Positions 1 through 9,196 of a stretch of 64,000 nucleotides of DNA are shown here, piece after piece. Origin of the DNA: Massilia putida (GTDB taxonomy: Bacteria > Pseudomonadota > Gammaproteobacteria > Burkholderiales > Burkholderiaceae_D). Every line of letters starts with the position of its first letter. Positions within the stretch are counted from its first letter, which is position 1. The notes under the pieces are model-generated. The model searched no databases and was not told where the DNA came from. It was given only the letters and a program-made list of their open reading frames with translations. The position numbers and the translations under genes were made by a program. The stretch lies in contig NZ_CP019038.1 of the NCBI RefSeq assembly GCF_001941825.1, positions 2,976,001 through 3,040,000 on the forward strand, in the 5' to 3' direction.

Positions 1-133
1 CCGATGAGCGCCGCGCAAACTCAATGGCAGGAATGCAATTACACCTAAATATACATATTTCGACTATGAAAAAGCGGCAACGGTACAACGCAGTTGGCAA
101 ATAGTCTTGCCTTGCATGTATCCGTTGCCGCGT

Positions 134-3100
134 TCAATACTCGACCGCGACTTCTTTCGCGCCAAGGTGCAATTCGAGCGCGTATTTCAGTTCGTCCGAC
201 GGCGCCACGCGCCAGGCGTCGCCCAGCTGCAGCGTGCACGGGATGCCCTGCGGCGTCACGCGCAGGCTGACCGGCAGGCCGTTCTCGTGGCGGTAAGGCT
301 GCAGGATCTCGGCCAGCTTCGCCGGCGCGATGGTGCAGGCCACGTCCATCTCCAGCTTGTGGCCGTACTGGATGCGCGCCGTCGCGATGTCGAACGCCTT
401 CTCCGCCGTGATGCGCAGGCCGCCGTTGAAGCGGTCTTCCGACACCTTGCCGACGACGAGCAGGAATTCGTCTTCGCGGAAGATGTTCTTGTTCGCTTCG
501 AACAGCTCGTTGTAGATCGTGACCTCGACGACGCCGGACTTGTCGTCCAGCGAAACGATGAGGATCTTGCCGCGCTGCGTGAGCTGCGTGCGCACGCCCG
601 TGATCACGCCGCACAGCATGCGCGGATCGCGCGACGGTTCCAGGTCCTTCAGCTTCGTCTTGGCGAAGCGGCGCACTTCCTGCGCGTACGAGTCGAACAT
701 ATGGCCCGACAGGTAGTAGCCCAGCGCGGTCTTCTCCTCGGACAGCTTCTGGCGGTCCGTCCACGGCGTCGCCTTCACGTAGTCGGGCGGCGCGACGAGG
801 TCGGAATCGTCGCCGCCGAACAGGCTCACCTGGTTCGCGGACGCCGCGGCCTGGTCGGCCACTTCGACCGCGAACGCCACGGAGGCCAGCAGCACGGCGC
901 GGTCGACGCCGAAGCAATCCATCGCGCCCGCGCGGATCAGCGATTCGATCGTGCGGCGGTTGATCTGCTTGCGGTCGACGCGCTTGCAGAAGTCGAACAA
1001 GTCCTTGAACTTCCCGCCCGATTCGCGCGCCGCGATGATCGCCTCGATCGCGCCCTGCCCCGCGCCTTTCACGCCGCCGAGACCGTAGCGGATGTTCTTC
1101 ACGGGCTTGCCCGTGACGGACGGCGGCGGGCCTTCCGGCGTGAAGCGGAACTGCGATTCGTTGACGTCCGGCGGCAGAATCGTCAGGCCGCACATGTCGA
1201 TCGAATCCTCGACCAGGATCTTGATCTTGTCCGTGTCTTCCATGGCCAGCGACATGTTGGCTGCCATGAACGCGGCGGTGTGGTGGACCTTCAGGTAGGC
1301 CGTGTGATACGACAGCAGCGCGTACGCGGCCGCGTGCGACTTGTTGAAGCCGTAGCCCGCGAACTTCTCCATCAGGTCGAAGATCTCGTCGGCCTTTTCC
1401 TGCGACAGGCCGTCCTTCGCGGCGCCGGCGCGGAAGATCTCGCGGTGCTGCGCCATCTCTTCCGGCTTTTTCTTACCCATCGCGCGGCGCAGCATGTCCG
1501 CGCCGCCCAGCGAGTAGCCGCCGACGATCTGCGCCATCTGCATCACCTGCTCCTGATAGACCATGATGCCGTAGGTCTCGGACAGGATGCTCTCTGTTCT
1601 CGGATCGGGATAGTCGAACTTCTCGCCGTGTTTCCGTTTGCAGAAGTCGGGGATCAGGTCCATCGGGCCCGGACGGTACAGCGCCACGAGCGCGATGATG
1701 TCCTCGAAGCGGTCGGGGCGCGCATCCTTCAGCATGCCCTGCATGCCGCGGCTTTCAAGCTGGAACACGGCGACGGTCTTCGCATCCGTCAGCAGTTTAT
1801 AGGTCGACCGGTCCGTCAGCGGCAGCTTGGCGAGATCGAAATCCTTGTCGGCCGGATCGAGCGCACGGATGTAGTTGACGGCGCGGTCGAGGATGGTCAG
1901 CGTGGTCAGGCCCAGGAAGTCGAACTTCACCAGGCCGGCCGCTTCGACGTCGTCCTTGTCGTACTGCGACACGACGCCGGCGTCGCCGCCCTGCGTGTAC
2001 AGCGGGCAGAAGTCGGTCAGCTTGCCGGGGGCGATCAGCACGCCGCCGGCGTGCATGCCGATGTTGCGGGTGATGCCCTCGACCTGCTGCGCGAGCTCGA
2101 TCAGCTGCTTCACTTCTTCCTCGTTCTCGAGGCGTTCCTTGAGCATCGGCTCTTCTTCGATCGCCTCGGCGATCGACACCTGCTTGCCCGGCTTGAACGG
2201 GATCAGCTTCGAGATGCCGTCGCAGAAGTTATAACCGAAGTCGAGCACGCGGCCCACGTCGCGGATCGCGCCCTTCGCCGCCATCGTACCGAACGTGGCG
2301 ATCTGCGACACCGCGTCGCGGCCATACAGATCCTTCACGTGCTGGATCACCAGTTCGCGCTTCTCCTGGCAAAAGTCGATGTCGAAGTCGGGCATCGAGA
2401 CGCGTTCCGGGTTCAGGAAACGTTCGAACAGCAGGTTGTATTTCAGCGGATCGAGGTCGGTGATCTTGAGCGCGTACGCGACGAGCGAACCCGCACCGGA
2501 ACCGCGGCCCGGGCCGATCGGCACGCCGTTGTTCTTGCCCCACTGGATGAACTCCGCCACGATGAGGAAGTAGCCCGGGAACTTCATCTTGATGATGGTG
2601 TCGTTCTCGAACTGCAAACGGGCTTCGTAGCGCGGCCGCTCCTTCTCGCGCTGCACCGGGTCGGGGTACAGCTCGACGAGGCGCTCTTCCAGGCCCTTCT
2701 TCGTTTCGGCGACGAGGAATTCGTCGATCGTCATGCCCGGGGTCGGGAAGTTCGGCAGCTGGGGCTTGCCGAGCGTGAGCGTCACGTTGCAGCGCTTGGC
2801 GATTTCCACGGAGTTGGCCAACACGTCCGGCAGGTCCTTGAACAGCTCCGCCATCTCGGCCTGCGACTTGAAGCACATGCCTTCGTTGAAGCGGCGCACG
2901 CGCTTGGCGTTGGCCAGCATCTCGCCCTCGGCGATACAGACGCGTGCCTCGTGGGCAATGAACTCGTCCTTGCTGATGAACTGCACCGGGTGCGTCGCGA
3001 CGACGGGCAGCGCGAGCCGGTTCGCCAGCGCCACCGAGTGACGCACCTGCTGTTCCTGGTTCGGCTGGCCGGCGCGCTGGATCTCCACGTAAAAATGGCC

Positions 3101-3628
3101 AGGGAAAATCCGGGCCCAGCGGCGCGCGCACGCCTCGGCCTTGTCCAGGTCGCCGTTGTCGATGGCTTGGCCGATGTCGCCGAACTGCGCGCCCGACAGC
3201 ACGATCAGGCCGTTCGACTGGGGCACCTCCGGCTCCAGCGTGGAGACGGACGTCGCCAGCGCTTCCAGCCACTCGATGCGCATCTCGGCCCGGCCCTTGT
3301 ACTGGTTGGTGAGCCACGCCTTGGACAGCAGTTCGCACAGCTGCAGGTAGCCGGTCTTGTTCTTGCACAGGATGAGCAGGCGGAACGGCTTGTCGCGGTT
3401 CTCGTCGTTCGTGATCCAGGCGTCGACCCCGACAATCGGCTTGACGCCCTTGCCGCGCGCCGCTTTATAGAAGCGCACGAGGCAAAAGGCGTTCGCCAGG
3501 TCGGTCACACCCACCGCCGGCTGCTGGTCCTTGACGGCGGCAGCCACGAGGTCGTCGATGCGGACGAGGCCGTCGACGATCGAGTATTCGGTATGGACGC
3601 GGAGGTGGGTGAAGATCGGGGAAGTCAT
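134..3628 (-). CDS. dnaE: DNA polymerase III alpha subunit
   Basis: This is the catalytic subunit of the replicative polymerase, 1164 residues, the usual length for proteobacterial DnaE1. The N-terminal PHP domain opens with the HLRVHTEYS motif. The palm carries PDFDIDFC near residue 412, which supplies the paired catalytic aspartates. The thumb and finger segments (YRPGPMDLIPDF, AGYGFNKSHAAAYALL) are intact, and an OB-fold region lies near the C-terminus. The start is the ATG that gives MTSPIFTHLR, at the normal PHP boundary. The 133 bases between its stop codon and the left window edge hold no gene I can support. Confidence 0.97.
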   Translation of the reverse strand: MTSPIFTHLRVHTEYSIVDGLVRIDDLVAAAVKDQQPAVGVTDLANAFCLVRFYKAARGKGVKPIVGVDAWITNDENRDKPFRLLILCKNKTGYLQLCELLSKAWLTNQYKGRAEMRIEWLEALATSVSTLEPEVPQSNGLIVLSGAQFGDIGQAIDNGDLDKAEACARRWARIFPGHFYVEIQRAGQPNQEQQVRHSVALANRLALPVVATHPVQFISKDEFIAHEARVCIAEGEMLANAKRVRRFNEGMCFKSQAEMAELFKDLPDVLANSVEIAKRCNVTLTLGKPQLPNFPTPGMTIDEFLVAETKKGLEERLVELYPDPVQREKERPRYEARLQFENDTIIKMKFPGYFLIVAEFIQWGKNNGVPIGPGRGSGAGSLVAYALKITDLDPLKYNLLFERFLNPERVSMPDFDIDFCQEKRELVIQHVKDLYGRDAVSQIATFGTMAAKGAIRDVGRVLDFGYNFCDGISKLIPFKPGKQVSIAEAIEEEPMLKERLENEEEVKQLIELAQQVEGITRNIGMHAGGVLIAPGKLTDFCPLYTQGGDAGVVSQYDKDDVEAAGLVKFDFLGLTTLTILDRAVNYIRALDPADKDFDLAKLPLTDRSTYKLLTDAKTVAVFQLESRGMQGMLKDARPDRFEDIIALVALYRPGPMDLIPDFCKRKHGEKFDYPDPRTESILSETYGIMVYQEQVMQMAQIVGGYSLGGADMLRRAMGKKKPEEMAQHREIFRAGAAKDGLSQEKADEIFDLMEKFAGYGFNKSHAAAYALLSYHTAYLKVHHTAAFMAANMSLAMEDTDKIKILVEDSIDMCGLTILPPDVNESQFRFTPEGPPPSVTGKPVKNIRYGLGGVKGAGQGAIEAIIAARESGGKFKDLFDFCKRVDRKQINRRTIESLIRAGAMDCFGVDRAVLLASVAFAVEVADQAAASANQVSLFGGDDSDLVAPPDYVKATPWTDRQKLSEEKTALGYYLSGHMFDSYAQEVRRFAKTKLKDLEPSRDPRMLCGVITGVRTQLTQRGKILIVSLDDKSGVVEVTIYNELFEANKNIFREDEFLLVVGKVSEDRFNGGLRITAEKAFDIATARIQYGHKLEMDVACTIAPAKLAEILQPYRHENGLPVSLRVTPQGIPCTLQLGDAWRVAPSDELKYALELHLGAKEVAVEY

Positions 3629-3704
3629 CCTGTCATTTTACCTCGGACGGCAGGAATGGAGGGTTGCATCCAGGCACGGTGTTTCTCTTGACAAGACCTC
3701 GATG

Positions 3705-3795
3705 CGTCGTTCCCGTGCAGGCGGGAATCCATACTGAGCGTCCTTGGTCGGCCCAGTATGGTCCCCGCCTGCGCGAGTCGTTTCCGGCAATGACG
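3705..3795. repeat. dispersed inverted repeat, copy A (dRS3-like)
   Basis: Two inverted arms of about 32 nt carry a TTCCCG-x-GCAGGCGGGAA-type core followed by CCATACTGAG, and they flank a short spacer. The same arm sequence recurs at 33385-33518 and 40914-41052. This copy lies between the mipA-like stop and the dnaE start, with both genes on the minus strand, so it would fold in the leader of the dnaE transcript if transcription reads through. The core resembles the Neisseria dRS3 pattern ATTCCC-N8-GGGAAT. Function is unknown. Confidence 0.7.
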
Positions 3796-3808
3796 GAACG
3801 ATGGGATG

Positions 3809-4678
3809 TCAGAACGTATAGTTGATGGCACCCCCGAACACCCACTGGTTCTGACTCCCGCGCCGGTCGACGATCGGACTGTCCTTCGCATCCCCCAGCA
3901 ACCTTTCGTAGCGCCCGGCCAAGGTCAGGCCCCAATGCCGGTCGAACTGCGACGTCACCTGGAACGGGATCCGGATCGACGTCAGCCCGCCCTCGGGCCG
4001 GTACGGCACGGCGCCCCGCTCCGGGAACGCGGCCAGGTCGGCGCCGTTGATGCCGAAATAACGGTCCGTGAAATGATCGCTGGCGAAGAACAGGCTGAAC
4101 CCCGCCGAACCGAGCAGCGGCCGCCCGCCCAGGCCTTGCGGGAACGGATAGAAATACGTCGCCTTGATGCTGCCCGTGGCGCCCGTATATAGATTGTTCG
4201 TGTTCCACGCGACGTCGCCGCTGAACACGACTTTGTGGAGCGGATCGCCGGGCAGCGGCCACTCATAACTGGCAAAGACGCCGAGCTCGGACGCGGCCGG
4301 GATCCGGCGCATCTGCCGGACGACAGGGTCCTTGACGTCCGTGTCGCGGGTCGGCCGCGCCCGGTACAGGAAACCGGCCCGCAAATTCCTGAACTGACCG
4401 TAATCGAGCGCCATGTTCGATGGCACCACGTTCAGCTTGACTTCCGGCCCGATCACCCGCAGCCACATGCCGTTGCCGAAGTTGGCGTGCAAAAATCCCT
4501 CCCCCTCGGGATGGTAATCCTCGGACCCGACAAAATCCGGCAGCCCGAACGCGCCCGCCCCCGCCATATTGACTTCCTGCGGCATCTCGACCGGGATGAC
4601 TTCCTGTGCGCCGGCGCCCGCGATGACCAGCATGGCGCCGGACGCCGCGAGACCCGCCTTGAAAAACGTTAGCTTCAT
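3809..4678 (-). CDS. MipA/OmpV family outer membrane protein
   Basis: The 289-residue protein has a signal peptide (cleavage near AGAGAQ, residue 25). Alternating beta-strand segments follow and it ends in a C-terminal phenylalanine (INYTF), as outer membrane barrels do. The pattern GAGAFGLPDFVGSEDY near the mature N-terminus and the FFASDHFTDRYFGI segment match MipA/OmpV proteins. E. coli MipA links murein polymerase and hydrolase, but many homologues are simply porin-like. The ATG is preceded by AGGGGGTGAG at good spacing. It appears to be a single gene. Confidence 0.85.
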   Translation of the reverse strand: MKLTFFKAGLAASGAMLVIAGAGAQEVIPVEMPQEVNMAGAGAFGLPDFVGSEDYHPEGEGFLHANFGNGMWLRVIGPEVKLNVVPSNMALDYGQFRNLRAGFLYRARPTRDTDVKDPVVRQMRRIPAASELGVFASYEWPLPGDPLHKVVFSGDVAWNTNNLYTGATGSIKATYFYPFPQGLGGRPLLGSAGFSLFFASDHFTDRYFGINGADLAAFPERGAVPYRPEGGLTSIRIPFQVTSQFDRHWGLTLAGRYERLLGDAKDSPIVDRRGSQNQWVFGGAINYTF

Positions 4679-4833
4679 GACTCACCCCCTGTTGAATGAT
4701 GCGAACCATCCTACGGGGAGACGTCAATACGGCTGTTTGCGGCGCCTCATATGCGTTGTCGAACTTTTATGATCCGACTTTGTCGGGCCGATCGCGACAG
4801 GAGATGTCGTGTGGCGCATCCGCCACGCGGCGG

Positions 4834-5946
4834 TTACCGCACGGCCACACCTGCCTGGACGGGCTTGTCGGCGCCGTAGCGGCGGCGCATGCGCAGGAAC
4901 GGTTCCTCGATGCTGTTATAGCCGAGGGTCGCCAGCGCCCACGTCGCGCCATAGCTGATGGCGACCATGAGGGCGGCGTCGAGCCAGCCGCGGCCGGTCG
5001 GATGCACGAGGCCGACGCGCTGCGCCAGCAGATGCAGCAGCCCCATGTGCAGCAGATAAAAGGAAAAACTGACCTTGCCGCCATGGCACAGTACGCGCTC
5101 GACCGGGTCCGGCAGGCGCGGGCGGAACCCGACCCAGGCAATGATGAAAAACGCCCAGCCGGCGGACTCCGCCATCGACCAGAAGATCCAGAACGACGAT
5201 TTCGGCGTCGCGCCGAACGGCGCCAGGCGGTGCATCGTGGCCGTGTCCCACACGACGAGCGCGGCCGCCACGACGAGCAGCCACGGCGCGTGGCGCTGCA
5301 GGCTGGCCTGGTACTGCTGGTACAGCATCGCCGCCAGCATGCCGATCAGGAACTGGTCGAAGCGGCCGACGAACGTACAGAAATACATCAGCGTGCTGTT
5401 GTCGTTGACGGTATAGGCCGCCAATTTGAAGAACGCCATCAGCGCCAGCAGTTCGACGAGGTAGCGCTTGCCCCGCTCCAGCGCGAAGCGGGCCAGGAAC
5501 GGAAAGACGAGATAGAACAGGAATTCCAGGGAGATTGTCCAGGCCGCGCCCGTGATCACCGTGCCGGACGTCGGCGCATGGCCGAGGTTCGTGGCGAACA
5601 GGTACAGCAGGTCTTGCGGCTGGAACGTGTCGCGCCCGATCGACGTGGCCACGAGGAAGATCGTCAGGAACAAGGGGAAAATCCGCAGCACGCGGTTGCG
5701 CACGAAATCGCGGTAGACGATGGTTTTCTGCGCCAGCGCGATCTGCATGAACAGAAAGCCGGACAAGGTGAAGAACAGCCCGACGCCCGTATGCCCTTCC
5801 GTGACCAGGGCCGCCCAATTGCTCGTCAGCGGCGCCCCGCCCAGGCCGCGGTACTCCAGGTGGAAATGGAACAGGAACACGATGGTGGCGGCCAGCCAGC
5901 GCAACTGGTCGATGCGCGGGTTGTATTGCAGGTTCAACGATTGCAT
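4834..5946 (-). CDS. acyltransferase 3 family membrane protein
   Basis: This 370-residue polytopic protein is of the OafA/YrhL type, which moves acyl groups (often acetyl) onto cell-surface sugars. The N-terminal NPRIDQLRWLAATIVFLFHFH contains the family's R-x10-H core: an arginine just before the first membrane helix and a conserved histidine in that helix. About ten hydrophobic helices follow, including GVGLFFTLSGFLFMQ. There is no C-terminal SGNH domain. The substrate cannot be read from its neighbours. The Shine-Dalgarno sequence is weak. Another member of the family lies at 21410. Confidence 0.88.
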   Translation of the reverse strand: MQSLNLQYNPRIDQLRWLAATIVFLFHFHLEYRGLGGAPLTSNWAALVTEGHTGVGLFFTLSGFLFMQIALAQKTIVYRDFVRNRVLRIFPLFLTIFLVATSIGRDTFQPQDLLYLFATNLGHAPTSGTVITGAAWTISLEFLFYLVFPFLARFALERGKRYLVELLALMAFFKLAAYTVNDNSTLMYFCTFVGRFDQFLIGMLAAMLYQQYQASLQRHAPWLLVVAAALVVWDTATMHRLAPFGATPKSSFWIFWSMAESAGWAFFIIAWVGFRPRLPDPVERVLCHGGKVSFSFYLLHMGLLHLLAQRVGLVHPTGRGWLDAALMVAISYGATWALATLGYNSIEEPFLRMRRRYGADKPVQAGVAVR

Positions 5947-6029
5947 GGGAGGGCCGGAAGGCTTGCATGAAAGAAAAGCATTGTAATGCCAATTGCCGTG
6001 TATATGACGTCTTCTGGGCTCAGCTGCCT

Positions 6030-6035
6030 TATAAT
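6030..6035 (+). promoter_or_regulatory. candidate -10 box for trhO
   Basis: A perfect TATAAT lies 38 bases upstream of the chosen trhO start, in the gap between divergent genes. No convincing -35 box is visible at 17 bases, so this is only a candidate. Confidence 0.4.
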
Positions 6036-6072
6036 AGAAGGCTTCACTTCACGTCCCACCGCTTTAACGATC

Positions 6073-6939
6073 ATGCACGTCAATATCGCCGCCTACAAGT
6101 TCGTCAGCCTCGACAACCTCGAAGAGATGCGCCCGCAATACCAGGCGCTGTGCAACGAGCTGGGCCTCAAGGGCACCGTCCTGCTGACGCCGGAAGGCAT
6201 CAATATGTTCGTGTCCGGCCTGCGCGAGGCGATCGACCAGTACCTCGCCTGGGTGCGCAGCGACGCCCGCCTGGCCGACCTGGAGTGGAAGGAAAGCCTG
6301 TCGGCCGAACAATCGCACCGCCGCATGCTGGTCCGCATCAAGAAGGAAATCATCACGATGCGCATGCCACTGATCAAGCCGGAACTGGGCCGCGCGCCGT
6401 CCGTGGCGCCGAAGACACTCAAGCGCTGGCTCGACCAGGGCCATGACGACGACGGCGTCCCGGTCGTGATGATGGAAACGCGCAACGCATTCGAAGTCGA
6501 CGTCGGCACGTTCGAGAACACGCTCGATTACCGCATCGAGAAATTCAGCGAATTCCCTGAGGTCGTCGAGAAACACAAGGACGAGTTGAAGGGCAAGACC
6601 GTCGTGACGTTCTGCACGGGCGGCATCCGCTGCGAAAAAGCGGCGATCCACATGCAAAACATCGGCTACGACCGCGTCTACCAGCTCGACGGCGGCATCC
6701 TGAAGTATTTCGAGGAAGTGGGCGGCGACCACTACACGGGCGACTGCTTCGTGTTCGACTACCGCACCGCGCTCAATCCGAAGCTGGAGCCGACGGAAAC
6801 CGTGCAATGCTTCGCGTGCCGCGCCGTCGTGACGCCGCGCCAGCAGTTGTCGCCGGAGTATGTGGTGGGGAAATCGTGTCCGCATTGCGCGGGTGGCGGG
6901 CGGGCCGGCAAGCCTGTGCCGGACGAAGCCGGCGCCTGA
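6073..6939 (+). CDS. trhO: tRNA uridine(34) hydroxylase / rhodanese-domain protein
   Basis: The 288-residue protein matches TrhO (YceA). It has an N-terminal acylphosphatase-like domain ([10 protein letters not shown] to about 95), a rhodanese domain, and a C-terminal cysteine pair region (CFACR, CPHC). The catalytic cysteine of the rhodanese loop [11 protein letters not shown] is Cys181. In characterised bacteria TrhO makes 5-hydroxyuridine at tRNA position 34 using molecular oxygen. An in-frame upstream ATG exists 29 codons earlier, but it precedes the promoter-like TATAAT and adds non-conserved sequence, so I chose the MHVNI start. Confidence 0.93.
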   Translation: MHVNIAAYKFVSLDNLEEMRPQYQALCNELGLKGTVLLTPEGINMFVSGLREAIDQYLAWVRSDARLADLEWKESLSAEQSHRRMLVRIKKEIITMRMPLIKPELGRAPSVAPKTLKRWLDQGHDDDGVPVVMMETRNAFEVDVGTFENTLDYRIEKFSEFPEVVEKHKDELKGKTVVTFCTGGIRCEKAAIHMQNIGYDRVYQLDGGILKYFEEVGGDHYTGDCFVFDYRTALNPKLEPTETVQCFACRAVVTPRQQLSPEYVVGKSCPHCAGGGRAGKPVPDEAGA

Positions 6940-7057
6940 CACGCAATCCATTGATGAGGCCATGGGCGCTGCGTTGATCGCCGCGCCCATCCACCTCGTT
7001 CGCTGCTGTCCCAATCGCGAATGCGATATGAAACGTCGGTTCGTGCAACAACGTCGT

Positions 7058-7633
7058 TCAAGCCAGATGATGCGGTACGTCGGTGCCGGTCGGGGTGCCC
7101 ACGATCTCGGCGATCTTGGCGTCGATGACACCCGGGTCGATGGCATAGGCCGAAGTCGTCAGGTCGACGATCGTCCCGATGAAGGCCTTGGCTTTCAGAT
7201 TTGCCGCCGTGCCCGAATAGGCCGCGATTTCGGCCGGGGTGTCGACGTGCGCCGTGAACGAGGTGGCGACGGCCACGCGGCCGTTATAGACCAGCTTGTC
7301 GTTGCCCTGGGCGCCCGCGGCGACGGCCGTCACGACGTTGTCGATGGTGATCGTGTGATTGTTCAGCACGTTCGTCCAGTAGTCGACGCCCGCCTGCTCG
7401 CCGGCACGGCCGAACAGGTTGTGATACACGGCCTGCACGATGCTCTGGTTGTCCAGGCCGGCATACGTGTCCTTGTACTCCTGCGAGGCCGCGAAGTTCG
7501 CGGAAATCTGCTGCACTCCATTGGGATTGGTCGCCAGCACATTGTCCCAGTATGCCAGGCCATTCGGGTCCGCCGGGCGGCTGAAGTATGCAATGTACAA
7601 CTGCTCGACGGTCGTTGTGTTCGTGGTTGCCAT
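7058..7633 (-). CDS. stand-alone DUF4214 domain protein
   Basis: This 191-residue protein aligns over nearly its whole length with the first about 185 residues of the giant surface protein at 12753-16325. Shared blocks include QLY-A-YF-RPAD, FAAS-EYK, AVY-NLFG, TVAVAAGAQG-like and AYSG-AAN. DUF4214 domains are typically attached to type I secreted RTX-like proteins; here the domain stands alone with no repeats. The start is the ATG after GGAGGTAATA; an ATG four codons upstream overlaps that ribosome-binding site. It lies 200 bases downstream of the T1SS operon, behind a hairpin. Its role (anchor, chaperone or small layer subunit) is unknown. Confidence 0.85.
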   Translation of the reverse strand: MATTNTTTVEQLYIAYFSRPADPNGLAYWDNVLATNPNGVQQISANFAASQEYKDTYAGLDNQSIVQAVYHNLFGRAGEQAGVDYWTNVLNNHTITIDNVVTAVAAGAQGNDKLVYNGRVAVATSFTAHVDTPAEIAAYSGTAANLKAKAFIGTIVDLTTSAYAIDPGVIDAKIAEIVGTPTGTDVPHHLA

Positions 7634-7801
7634 TATTACCTCCATGTGGAAATGTGAGGAAATGGTACATGAACTGACCAGATGGCGGCGCCAGCAACAC
7701 AGCAGTGCGCAAGCAGATTCCGCGTGGATACTGTTTCTGGATCGAAGTGGTTACTTACTGCATTCAGGAAAATTGTTAACTAAATGCATTAAGAATATGC
7801 G

Positions 7802-7826
7802 CGGCGGCGCCGTATCGGCGCCGCCG
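7802..7826 (-). terminator. GC-rich hairpin downstream of the T1SS operon
   Basis: A perfect 11-bp stem (CGGCGGCGCCG) with a TAT loop lies 8 bases beyond the tolC-like stop. The following minus-strand sequence is only moderately T-rich, so termination may be partial. Confidence 0.5.
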
Positions 7827-7833
7827 GAAAGAC

Positions 7834-9192
7834 TCAGTGGAAGTAGGCGGCGACTTCGCGCACGGCGCTGTCGTCCAATGTGCCGGCCGCCGCGCGCATG
7901 CGCAGCAAGCCGAGCAGGTACATGTAGCGGGCCTGCGCGAGGTCGCGCTGGCTCGTGTACAACTGCTGCTGCGCGTTGAGCAAGTCGAGATTGATGCGCA
8001 CACCACCCTTGATGCTCTGTTCGGTGGCCTTCATCAATTCCTTGCTGGAGGCGACGGCTTTTTCCAGCGCCGTGACCTTGGCCACGCTGTTCTGCACGAG
8101 GTCGTATGCCTTGCGCAGCTCCACGACGACCTGATTGGTGCGGTGGTCGAGGTCGGCCTGGGCGCGGTTCCAGTTCGCCGCCGCCTGGCGCGTCGTCGCA
8201 TTGATCGCGCCGCCCTGGTAGATCGGGATGTTCACCTGCACACCGATCGCGCGGTTGACCGAGTTCTGCTGGTAGTTCTGCAGCGAAGCCGCATCATCCC
8301 TGCTGTAGGTGCCGATGAGGTCGACGCGCGGCGCGTGTCCCGCCTTGTCGCGCAGGATTTCCAGGCGCGCCTGCTCGACCGCCAGACGCGCCGCCGCCAA
8401 CTGCGGATTGCGCGCGATGGCCGTCGCGCGCCAGTCCTCGAACGACTTCGCCGGCAGATTCTGGAAATGGAAGTTGGCGCCCAGCGGATCGAGCGTGCCC
8501 GGATCCATGCCGATCACGCCGGCGAGCGTGTCGCGCATCGCCGTCGCATTGTCCTGCGCCTCGACCAGCTGGGCCTCAGCCAAGTCCAGGCGCGCCTGGG
8601 TTTCCAGCATGTCGGTCTTGGTGCCCTCGCCTTTTTCGAACAGGCGCTGGTTGACCTTCATTTGTTCCAGATACATGTCGCGCTGTACTTTGGAGAGCGC
8701 AACCTGGTCCTCGGCGAACAACGCGTCCGAGTACGCGCCGACCACGCGCAGGATCACCTGAGCGGTGTCGGACTCGAACTGTTTCGCGCCCTGCTCGGTC
8801 TGCACCTTGCCCTGGCGGTAGCGCATCCAGCCGTCCAGGTTGAGGATCGGTTGGCGCACCTGGATCATCGACGAGCGGCTGATGTAGCGCGGATGTGCCG
8901 GAAATCGGATCTTGTACTGCTCGCTGTACGTATCGGTATCGGCGATGTTGCGGTTGGCCGAATAACTCGCCGACACCTGCGGCAGCAGATTCGAGCGCCC
9001 GAGGATGCGATTCTCCTTGGCCGACTCGTTCTCGTAAAAATTCATCCGGTACTGCGGATCGTTCTTCAGCGCGGCCTCGTAGGCCTGCTGCAGGGTGATC
9101 GCACCGGCGCTCCCATTCGCGGCCAGCAGCGCCGCCGCCAAGACCAGCCCCCCCTTGCGCAGGCTTCCCAGTGATGTCATTACCTTTCTCAC
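7834..9192 (-). CDS. TolC-family outer membrane channel of a type I secretion system
   Basis: The 452-residue protein has an N-terminal signal sequence (LVLAAALLAANGSAGAITLQQAYEAAL) and two long coiled-coil repeats typical of TolC/PrtF/LapE proteins (for example ARLDLAEAQLVEAQDNATAMRDTLAG). It would form the outer membrane exit duct. It is the third gene of the ABC-HlyD-TolC operon and starts 4 bases after the hlyD stop. The start is a GTG preceded by GAGGA at 8 bases; an ATG four codons in is the alternative. The cargo is probably the giant protein encoded just upstream of the operon. Confidence 0.92.
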   Translation of the reverse strand: MRKVMTSLGSLRKGGLVLAAALLAANGSAGAITLQQAYEAALKNDPQYRMNFYENESAKENRILGRSNLLPQVSASYSANRNIADTDTYSEQYKIRFPAHPRYISRSSMIQVRQPILNLDGWMRYRQGKVQTEQGAKQFESDTAQVILRVVGAYSDALFAEDQVALSKVQRDMYLEQMKVNQRLFEKGEGTKTDMLETQARLDLAEAQLVEAQDNATAMRDTLAGVIGMDPGTLDPLGANFHFQNLPAKSFEDWRATAIARNPQLAAARLAVEQARLEILRDKAGHAPRVDLIGTYSRDDAASLQNYQQNSVNRAIGVQVNIPIYQGGAINATTRQAAANWNRAQADLDHRTNQVVVELRKAYDLVQNSVAKVTALEKAVASSKELMKATEQSIKGGVRINLDLLNAQQQLYTSQRDLAQARYMYLLGLLRMRAAAGTLDDSAVREVAAYFH

Positions 9193-9196
9193 GCGT

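Noticed and set aside
107..3691. 1194-codon open frame antisense to dnaE
   Set aside because: Shadow of high-GC codon bias; the product is Arg/Leu/Asp/Val repetitive sequence with no domain, while the opposite strand is clearly dnaE.
7653..7668. TGTGA half-site near the small DUF4214 gene, considered as a fourth Crp operator
   Set aside because: The right half reads GGTAC instead of TCACA and it overlaps the ribosome-binding region rather than an upstream position.
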